Below, in pieces: positions 55,978-64,000 of a DNA stretch of 64,000 nt. Source of the stretch: Dendrobium chrysotoxum. Taxonomy: Eukaryota > Streptophyta > Magnoliopsida > Asparagales > Orchidaceae. The stretch covers positions 28,671,914 through 28,735,913 of the forward strand of contig CM034312.1 of the NCBI GenBank assembly GCA_019925795.1, read 5' to 3'. Made by a program: the position numbers and the translations under genes. The notes beneath the pieces are model-generated. The model was not told the origin of the DNA. It was given only the letters and a program-made list of their open reading frames with translations, and made no database searches. The first letter of the stretch is position 1. The number at the start of each line of letters is the position of its first letter.

Positions 55978-58900
55978 TCAAGCTTTCTTCAGCCAGTCCA
56001 ATACCTCTGCTTCACGAGGCATAGCAGGGATTGCTCCTTTCTTAGTGGTGGCAATAGCCCCACAAGCGTTTGCAAACCTCAACACCGACTTCAGCTTCTT
56101 CTCATCCTGAAACTCAGAAAAAAACTTTGTATCAACACCAAATCCTCTCAATATAATCATCATTTATCCCCCCAATTAATTGGATTACTTCTATAAATCT
56201 TCATTCTTATAAAAACGATGCATTTCTTGTTAACTTTACAATGCATAAATCTTCAATATGGTAACTTGTCACCCATGTATGAATGAATGATTTATTCTAA
56301 ATCACCTAATCTATTTTACTCATCTTCCTAACTCAATCTACTCGCCCACTTTGACTAGAACTAACTGTACTTGTAGTAATATCGGTGTCTTTAGACCAAC
56401 TGCATCGCTTATTACACCAAAAAAACCAAAAAATGAATACGCTCATCTCACTCCCAACCCTTTTTGATGGACAAAGGGTCTTGACCCGGCTACAAATTCT
56501 TTGAGGATCATTAGTAAGATATTTATTAAAAAAAGTTATAAATTTGATAATTAAAAGTAATGTCAAAAAAATAAATATCTTAAAATTATTCGAATAAAAA
56601 TTGAATATTTAATATATAATTTTAACAGGGTATGAAATTTTAAGGTACCATAGATCTATTATACATATTTAAGAAAAATATAAATGAGGGCACAATTTCT
56701 AGAGTATAAAATTGGATGACTAAAATGGAGATGTGCCTTAAAAGTTGTGTTATAAGAGAATATTGTATAATCTTAAAGATAAATTTTATAAAATTATAAT
56801 CAAGTTTGTGTTATTATATGAATCTAGTGTTAGACTCCCAAAAAACTTACTAATAGATAAGCTTTGTGGTAGAAATGAGAATATTAAGATGGATACATGT
56901 AAAACTAGGAATGATAAATTAAGAAATAATTATATTAGAAGAAAGGTTTAAATGACATATATTGAAGATAAGGTTGTCAAAAATGAACTAAAGTGATTTG
57001 GACACATTCAATGAAGGGCGGAAAATGCAACAATTAGACAAGTTGATAAAATTAGTGTTAGAAGATTAAGAATAACAATAGATAGACCTAAGATTACATG
57101 ATTAAAAGTAAGCCAAAATAATCTGTTAAGAAAATACTTAACATCTCATATATCAATCAATATAAATGAATGAAAATAAAGATTTATAATGCTGTTCTAA
57201 AATAATTGGGATAAAACTAATGATCATGATGATGATCCTGATATAAGATTTTATCACTTATAAAGTATATTATTCAAAGAAGAGGTGTTCTACTTAGATA
57301 TAGGATATTGATCTAAGTATTAGGGTTTATCAAATGTAAGGTCTTTAATCAAAAGATTAAGGTTTACTATTAAGCTTGTTCTCAAATATAAGGCCTTGTA
57401 CTTAAATATAAAGCTAATTACCTCAATAGAAGATTTTATTAGATATAAGTTTTTTAACTGACCCAGATATAGAGATCCATAAAAATCACTAGTTTAGTGT
57501 ATCATTTCTTCAAAGTGTCGATTTATTTTGGGGAAAGCATTAATCTTAAGCCCATTGAATAGTAATAGGCCTTGTCTTGATTTGACCTATTAAGGACCAT
57601 CTTTATTATTAATGATCTTAATTTAAGAAAATACTTCATATGTAACATGAGATAAAAATTTATCACTTCTCATACTAAAAGTAAAAAATAAGTCAAGCCT
57701 AAGTGTTAAGCTACGCAAAACTTATGTTTAATTCCACGTATGATAGTTGAAAGTTATGATGGTGTAGAAATAAGGTTGTAATCAAGTTGGGTTGAGCTCA
57801 AGTCAAATGTAACTTGAGCTTGAGCTTGGTGCATCCAATCAAAGGTAGGCTCAAATTCGAGCTCGAGCTTGACTCATCAAAATACCTGAAAACTCGAGCT
57901 CGACTCAATAGCTCTATGGAGAAAGCTCGGGTAGCTCATTGGAGAATTATTGCAGCAGCCGAAGAATGCTCTGGTATCTTGTCGGAAAATATCTTACCAC
58001 GGCTGCTTACTGGAGAAGGCTTAAGTAGCTCACCAGACAAGGTATTGCAGTTGAGTTAGGACTCAGGACAAGAGCTCTATGGAGAAGGTTGACAACAACT
58101 TTTATTATTATTTTATTTTAAAGGAGGATGGCCATGTATTGTTTTCCCAAGGAATAAAAGCATTGTAGTAGTGCTTTAATGACACTATAGAGAAGCTTTA
58201 TCTTTTATGTTCCCCAAAAAATGAACAGTTTTTAACTTTATTTTTTGAGAAGACTGAAGGATTTTATCCAAAAAAAGATTGAAGGACAGATGTTTTGACT
58301 TTATTTAATATAAAAAACAAAGATACGAGCTAGCTTGCGAGCCAACGAGTCGAGCTTGGTCAAGCCTAAACTCAAACTTATTTATGAGATGAGTTTTAAT
58401 ATGTGCTAGAACTTGAGTTTGACTCTACAAGATCGATTCGCGAGCTCGAGTCAACTTGGTTCACTTATACCCCTACGTAGAAATACTACATAATTGACTC
58501 TCACTCATAAACTTAAAACTTTTGGGTTGAAATTGGGTTCAACCACTTATGTATCAATCCCAAATTTGATCAACTTTGATTTTCCTCTTCCTAATATTAA
58601 GCGCATAGAGTAGTGATAGACCTAGCAAGATTACTTGTCTTTAACATTAAAGATTGTAACTTGAGTTCAAAAGTAGAATCTAAGACTATAAAAAAACAAT
58701 AAATAAATAAAAAGCTCACTTTCAATGTTGATAGATCCTTTGAAATCCCCCATAGCATAGCTCCAACAAAGGCATCCCCGGCCCCCGTCGCATCCACTGG
58801 CTTGACCTTGATGGTGTCAATAGTCCCCCGAAAATTCTAACATGTAAGAGAAAGCAAGATCTACAAGTGGTTAATGCCACAGAATAAACTCCGCTCAAAT

Positions 58901-60425
58901 GCAAGATTAAATGGAATGGTTACTCCATGTGCATACTTTCGTGTAATATTTGCATCCATCTTTTCCTAGAGTTACTACAAGAAGCTTCATTGCCGGTCGC
59001 CATAAGCTCATTACTACATCATCCTCCACCAAGGATTTGCCTGTAAGGAACTCGAGTTCGGTATCACTGATCTTAACAATGTTTGCCTGATCCCAGATGC
59101 TCATCATCTGACTCTTGGCTTCCTCTGCTGATGGCCACAACACAAGCCGAAGATTTGGGTCATAGGATAGGAGGGCTCCAGCCTTCTTAGCCTCGTGCAT
59201 GGCAGTCAAATGCGCTGATCGGCATGGCTCAGCTATCAAGCTTATGGATCCAAAATGAAAGATTGAAGCCTGCAAAATTCAGAGTTTCATGAAGAAGTTA
59301 GCTTTAAGAGAATTACTAAACATTTGATATAATTGGCTAAATTCTTTTCTTAAAATAAATAAATAAAAATTTAATAGCTGAAAAACACTAATATTCAACA
59401 GCAGCATAAGCAAAATATTTTTATCTTCGCAACTAGGAATTAATCCAATATAGATCAAGTTAAGAAATGGATTTTTAACAGATGAAAATCCCATTTCAAA
59501 AAAAAAAAAAAAAGAATAAATCTTTAAGCATATGGATCCAAATTCCAAATTAGAGGATTGGAGCAAATATAACGCATTGGTTGAAAAACAAAAAGTTAGC
59601 TTTAAGGGAATCAACATTCAGTACCATGTTTGAAAAAAAAAAAAAACATTTACTGGTTGAATCACAATAATATTCATTATCAAATTTTACAAAATGTCAC
59701 CGCTAGCAATTAACCTAACATTGAGCAAGACAAAAATAATGTTTTAGCAGATGAAAACCATTCGTCAAAAGGAGAAACGAAAATTTTGAAGCTTTCGAAG
59801 ACCAGAAGGTACATGCATAAAGATTTATGGTTGAATTGTGCCCTAAGGTGATACAAGCATTGGAAAACAATAATAAGCACAGAAAATAACGCCAAAAAAG
59901 GTCGAAATCAAACCTAATATCCAAAACTACATTCAACAAATAAGAAAGAAATTTTTAAATCGGGATGGATAAAAAAAAAACCAGTAAATTCCCCAACTTT
60001 TTACAATATAAGAACATAGTTACTTTTCTGATGAGCTCTAGATCAAGCTCGGCGGGCGAAAGGAGCATATCAGCACTAGGGTGTCGATAAAACATGAACT
60101 CGCGCTCGCCGTCCGCACGGAGGGTGACAAAAGAGAGTGCCGTGCGGGCGACGCCATCGAAGCGAATGCCGGCGACGGAGACGCCGTTATCCCGCAAAAC
60201 TGCGGCGAGCATCCGACCGAAATCGTCGTCGCCAAGCTTTCCGACAAAGGCGGACCGACCTCCCAGCCGTGACACGGCGATGGAAACGTTCGCCGGAGCA
60301 CCACCGGGAGCTTTGACGAAAGCTGGCGCCTCCGCCAGGGAAACACCGGCAACTGTTGGGACGAAATCGATCAGCATCTCTCCGAAGCTGACTATAGTGA
60401 CTTCGTTCCGGTTTGATGTGGCCAT
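55978..60425 (-). CDS. Fructokinase (pfkB family), four exons, 326 aa
   Basis: It phosphorylates fructose to fructose 6-phosphate with ATP, channelling sucrose breakdown products into glycolysis and starch synthesis. No transit peptide is evident, so it is probably cytosolic. Exons: 60425-60024, 59269-58937, 58836-58720, 56106-55978 (stop included); introns are 754, 100 and 2613 bp. All introns are phase 0 with GT...AG ends. The parts join to 134+111+39+42 residues, close to the usual 320-350. Motifs: GEMLIDFVPT at 15-24; GGAPANVSIAVSRLGG at 41-56 (first pfkB signature); HPSADMLL; SISLI.EPCRSAHL and SYDPNLRLVLWPS in exon 2; KLLVVTLGKDGCKYYTK; DATGAGDAFVGAML in exon 3 (second signature, with the catalytic Asp of GAGD); FANACGAIATTKKGAIPAMP in exon 4. 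The ATG has A at -3... tcaATGG context with G at +4. Exon 1 is much richer in GC than the rest. Intron 3 holds a LINE relic and a hAT-type element, both outside the splice signals. It is apparently intact; exon borders are inferred, not confirmed by transcripts. Confidence 0.93.
56107..56734. other. Proximal part of fructokinase intron 3 (3' side), nothing recognised
   Basis: AT-rich intronic sequence. The acceptor tttcag ends at 56107. The frame 56333-56566 shows no known motif. Confidence 0.5.
56735..57240 (+). pseudogene. RTE-type LINE reverse transcriptase relic in fructokinase intron 3
   Basis: Plus-strand translation, antisense to the host gene, gives LKDKFYKIIIKFVLLYESSV, NIKMDTCKTRNDKLRNNYIRR, IEDKVVKNELK.FGHIQ and RPKIT.LKV, in the order of the 3' part of plant RTE-like reverse transcriptases (LKGKFYR..., ...IEDKLRE.RLRWFGHVQ). 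It ends near a short atgatgatg tail at 57225-57236. Stops are frequent and the 5' part is missing. It entered an intron, so it need not harm the gene. Confidence 0.8.
57241..57770. other. Intron 3 interior, nothing recognised
   Basis: AT-rich, with loosely repeated words such as atataagg/atataaag; no element boundaries were found. Confidence 0.4.
57771..58475. mobile_element. Non-autonomous hAT-type element in fructokinase intron 3
   Basis: The 705-bp element has terminal inverted repeats TAAGGTTGTAATCAAGTTGG (left) and TAGGGGTATAAGTGAACCAA (right, other strand), continuing into gagctcgag-rich subterminal sequence on both sides. The flanks are tgtagaaa (57763-57770) and cgtagaaa (58476-58483), an 8-bp duplication with one change, the size hAT transposases make. 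The right terminus fits the hAT YARNG pattern. It has no transposase. Confidence 0.82.
59270..60023. other. Fructokinase intron 1
   Basis: 754 bp, donor gtaact at 60023-60018, acceptor ttttgcag ending at 59270. It contains two A-runs and scattered duplicated words (for example agttagctttaag near 59295 and 59593), but no recognised element. Confidence 0.8.
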
Positions 60426-60653
60426 TGAAATTGGCTGAAGGGAGAGAGGTGGTAGGAGGTAAGCGGATCGAGGCAGAAGAGATGAGACAAATTGGTGTTA
60501 AGGGATGCGGTGGCCTCGGATATAGTTATAAGGCTAAAGAAGTCATATTTGTTTATGGTTGTGAGGCCAATTTACTAGTATGCATAACTCCATTCTATTA
60601 GGATTTAAATAATTAATAAAATTATCTAAAGGCTTATGGATAGAACTTAGATG
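60426..60653 (-). promoter_or_regulatory. Short proximal promoter and 5' UTR of the fructokinase gene
   Basis: Only 228 bp separate the ATG from a hAT element. On the minus strand a TATA-like ttataactatatcc lies at about 60521-60534, some 100 bp before the ATG, followed by a pyrimidine-rich leader. Any upstream control sequence must lie in this stretch, in the transposon, or beyond it. Confidence 0.4.
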
Positions 60654-61377
60654 CAAGGTTATGAAAATCGGATCGAATAAAGAATTGAAAGCAGGAGAGA
60701 TTCACGATTCGATGATTCGATCAGTGTCAAACTGAAGTCGAACCAGATGATATAATAAAATACTAATTTTATTTAAATATAATATAATATACTTATATTA
60801 ATGCAATCATATAAAACATGTGACTAAAAATTAAACAAAATAAATGACCATTAAACATGAAAATTCTGAATAAAAATAGAATAATTTTGATTAAGCCTTG
60901 TCATTGATTGACTAGTGAGGATTGAAAAATTTTTCTTATGGATTCGATAACTACACTTTAACAGTATCACCAAATGACACGCCTTGCGACTCTTGGTTCT
61001 CGCGCGAGATGGTCATCCCGCGGCTCCCGGTTCCTGTACAGGATGGCCAAATTAGCTAAATATAATAAAAAAGGCAACAGAATCATAATATAAAATTTAA
61101 TATATAGAATAAGTAAATGCAGTACTTTTAACAGTAAATACATTCATTTTGTATGTAGCTAGCATCTTTATTTCGAACATTCATATATATTTTTCAATGC
61201 TTCTCTCTCAGAAATCAATCTATAGAAAGGAAAAAAATTATCATGAAATTGATATTGAAGCATGATACAAGAAGCAGTCCATACTCCATACAATAAAAGT
61301 GGAGGATATTTACAAAAAATAAAAGTAGTATATTCAGAAAATAATCAGCACCAAAGAAATACATGCATTAAAGCAGC

Positions 61378-61800
61378 TTAATCTAGTTCATCAAGTTTTC
61401 TTTTCCCTTTATCTACTCTTGCTCTATGTACTTCAGATGTTTGTGATTTGGAAAGAGAAAAAGAATTGTTTCTTTCAGCTACTATGTCATTTATATAAAT
61501 AGATGCACTCTCCATCGCCTCCAGTTCTTGTTGTTTTCTTTTTGATATATCCTTTAAATTTTCCTGCATTTGATAATGAATATCATGGGGCACCTTTTTA
61601 CAAAAAACTATATTCCTCTTAACTTTTGCTAAATACTGCTTCATTCTGTTTATGCCGCCTGCCTTATATGTAGTACCACGATGTAAGTATTTGAACTGTT
61701 TCTTCCCATCAACTCCTCTGACTTCAGTGAAATGATTCCAAGCAATATCATTTTTTGCATGCACAGTATGACCTGAAGCTGCGGGCTGAATCACAGGCAT
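61378..61800 (-). pseudogene. hAT transposase N-terminal fragment with degenerate BED finger
   Basis: The 140-aa frame has NDIAWNHFTEVRGVDGKKQF, TTYKAGGINRMKQYLAKVK, and CKKVPHDIHYQM, which is the BED zinc-finger start of plant hAT transposases (typically D.AW.HFTE, C.YC, GGINR.KQHLA, CKKVP..VR). The first two zinc-binding Cys are replaced (QFKYLHRG where C..C is expected) and the His of KQHL is Tyr. The finger should therefore not bind zinc. The tail to the stop is Ser/Lys-rich and unlike the family's core. The frame sits inside the hAT ends at 60654-63007. Domestication is possible but decay is simpler. Confidence 0.7.
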
Positions 61801-63007
61801 GCTCTACAACTTACAAGGATTAAACTTCAAGCACAATTGACTTATTAAGCTTTTAACATAAATAAAGGAAAAAGCAATGGAACTAATCCTTGTCTCAGAC
61901 AACAGGTTTGGAGCATTAGTAACAGCATTTTTCTACGCCACATTACCACCTAGGCCATGATTAATTGAATCCTGACATCCAATGTAGAACATAATGTCAA
62001 CAGCTGAATGCCAAAAGTGCAAAGCAGGCACATCTAAAAGCAAATTCCAGTTACATTCTTCAGAATTTCTTTTGCACTTACATGATACATATAATGGCAG
62101 AAAATGAAAAGTTCAGCAGTTAATATAAAATTTAAAAGAAATAAAACTGGATTTGATGGTTTAACATCAGGAGCTTTGATGATCTCCTTCGTTTGATGTA
62201 TGACTCACGATCTGATCGCAGTAGTGGACTCTTGAAAACCTCCTCAACTTTTTTAACAATCTAATGCTAAATTGCAATCATATATAGGCAATCTAATTGA
62301 TTTCCTACTACTAGATCTAATCACCAGATTAGTTAGAGTAATAATTATTAACGATAAGGCAGTAAAAAGTATATTTAAGTGTTTTCTGCATTTACAAGAG
62401 AGGGTACAAAAAGAACCAGTAATGCATGTAAAGAAAACTAATATGAAAGGATATTAAGAAGAATAGGTAAGACATAAAAAGTAACATGCACATAATAGAT
62501 AAAATCCTGGCAGCAGCAGCGACAGTGGCATTGCACACGCGAACTTGTGATTGAGCGACAGCGGCATTGGATTAAAAAAAAAAAAACTTAGATGCTGCCG
62601 GTAGCGGAAGTGGCATTGCACACACAAACGACAGCGACACTGCACACACATTGTCGTTGAGTTCGCCAATCACCAATGGGAACAACAGCTAGGGCTAGCA
62701 AGGAGACGAACGAAACTTCACGAACAAACTCGCGATCAAGCAAAATGAATTATGGCGGCCTGGAACGAATGACTTTAGGTTATTTTCCTGTATTTTCTCA
62801 TTGACCGTTTGAACTACAATCTATGTCTCAAATCCTCCATTTTTTGAATCGGCAGGTTCCGCGATTCGCCGGTGCAACCGACCGGGCAACCAGTTTTTCC
62901 CCGGTTTGCTTTGAAATCGGTTCTATGGGTTAACGCAACTAGTCGGCCAACCAGTTCACGGTTCAACTGGTTGAACCGATTGGTCTGATCTGATTTTTTA
63001 AACCTTG
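61801..63007. other. Upstream part of the hAT element, non-coding
   Basis: The section 62500-62720 has repeated gacagcg / ggcattgcacac words and higher GC, resembling a 5' UTR of the transposase on the minus strand. No other coding region is seen; the frame 62454-62669 has no known motif. Confidence 0.4.
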
Positions 63008-63015
63008 CATAGGTG

Positions 63016-64000
63016 TCTACATATAGACTATCATCTATGATGTGACTTTAAAACATCTCCAAATGCTTGGAGCGAGTGGCTTTGGCAAGTTCCTTTGATG
63101 AGCACCTCTAATGAGTGCCTTAGGCAAGTGCTATCAGTTGGTTACTCGAACAACTGAGAGGACTCTTGCTAAAGTGCACGTTGGATTGGTACTGTTATTA
63201 TTATTAAATGGATGAATGTATAATGCTGATTAGGTGCATATCTCTTCATTCAAAACAAATTTTTTCGGAGGCGAGTAACTCAATTGGGCAACTTTTTCTA
63301 AGATGAATCCCTCTTGGAGCCCACTCTGATCATGATCTTCTAGGGTGAGTTCGCTTGATCTCTTTTGATTATCTATTGCGATCATATGATTTTCTTAACT
63401 TGCTTGAATATACATATTGGGGTATACAACCAACACCTTCTATGGTGATTTGGCGGACGTGAAAACTTATGTAATAAACTAGGCTTGAAATCAATAATAA
63501 GTTGAATGGAAAGAAAGTAATAGTTCCAATTGCTACAACAATAGGAAAGTCTCTACTATTAACCATCTCTAAGAATTGGCCCTATCGAAAAATTAAACTT
63601 CCATATTTATTGATATGATTTTATTATAAAATTTCTTAGGAAGTTTTCTATTTCAATGCTTGTGAAATTACGATGGATAAAGCAATGAATGGACATCCAC
63701 ATTATGCTTGTGAAATTTATAATGGGTAAAGCAATAAATGGACATCCAAATGCTCACAATGTAATTCAAAGCATTATAACAAAATAAAGGGTAAGACTTA
63801 TCTTAACATCTAAGTTTCTTTATCAGAAGTCTTTTTTAAATAAATGTTTCTCTATTAGTTTCAATATTCTTTATGATACCTATTTTTAATATGTGGTCAT
63901 GTTTGATTTGCTTGTATGGGATAAGTTATTACACAATATATTATACAACAAAAGAATATTTAAGTGTGCTAGTTGATGTTTTAAATTGTACATCTATAAT
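63016..64000. other. Intergenic stretch, nothing recognised
   Basis: AT-rich with no coding motif. A small 48-bp tandem duplication lies at 63656-63751. Confidence 0.45.
63656..63751. repeat. 48-bp tandem duplication
   Basis: atgcttgtgaaatt begins at 63656 and again at 63704, each followed by ggataaagcaatgaatggac or a close variant. Confidence 0.75.

Larger units (their letters stand above)
60654..63007. mobile_element. 2.35-kb hAT element next to the fructokinase promoter
   Basis: The terminal inverted repeats are CAAGGTTATGAAAATCGGAT on the left and CAAGGTTTAAAAAATCAGAT on the right (other strand). CAAGG fits the hAT terminal pattern YARNG. The flanking 8-mers, cttagatg (60646-60653) and cataggtg (63008-63015), agree at six of eight positions, as expected of an ageing hAT target duplication. 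Inside is a broken BED-finger transposase start (61378-61800). The rest of a hAT transposase (core and C-terminal dimerisation region) is not seen, so the copy is deleted and non-autonomous. Confidence 0.75.

Noticed and set aside
57814..58059. Open frame in fructokinase intron 3 as a gene
   Set aside because: It lies wholly inside the hAT-type element and consists of its gagctcgag-rich subterminal sequence.
60094..60438. Plus-strand open frame over fructokinase exon 1
   Set aside because: It is the antisense shadow of a GC-rich exon.

Overview
This is a nuclear plant DNA window, AT-rich and dominated by transposable elements, with one recognisable host gene. Evidence for a plant is the Tat/Ogre-type Ty3-gypsy retrotransposon, the CACTA, hAT and Tourist elements, RTE-type LINE tails, and a plant-type cytosolic fructokinase split by GT-AG introns. 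The GC-rich first exon of the fructokinase against AT-rich surroundings hints at a monocot, but this is only a hint.

Layout. 1-2270: decayed Ty1-copia pol fragment and probable 3' LTR. 3476-4220: small non-autonomous CACTA element with a perfect 3-bp target duplication. 4970-9290: large inverted pair of ~30-bp minisatellite blocks plus a pair of direct repeats. 9444-36987: one 27.5-kb Tat-like LTR retrotransposon on the minus strand (LTRs of 6.8 and 7.7 kb, uninterrupted 8.7-kb gag-pro-pol frame, PBS, PPT, long tandem-repeat 3' UTR, 2.1-kb leader carrying a striking array of paired short palindromes). It is inserted, with a 5-bp duplication, inside the gag of an older relative. That relative survives as 84 bp on the left and as gag, PBS and a 5.65-kb LTR on the right (36988-45421). 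46200-51640: decayed CACTA element with TNP2 and Transposase_24-like remains, a LINE insertion, and a threefold ~620-bp tandem repeat. 51640-54890: diverged repeats. 54891-55617: two Tourist-like MITEs. 55978-60425: fructokinase gene, minus strand, four exons, 326 aa, with a LINE relic and a hAT-type element in its third intron. 60654-63007: a 2.35-kb hAT element beginning 228 bp upstream of the fructokinase start codon, with a degenerate BED-finger frame. 63016-64000: nothing recognised.

How it fits together. The fructokinase is the only gene expected to work for the host. The 27.5-kb element looks young (LTRs differ by roughly 0.3% by eye, apart from one deletion) and keeps an open frame, but its integrase has Asn at the first position of the D,D35E triad, so this copy is probably dependent on others. 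The least explained structure is the palindrome-doublet array at 28195-28683.
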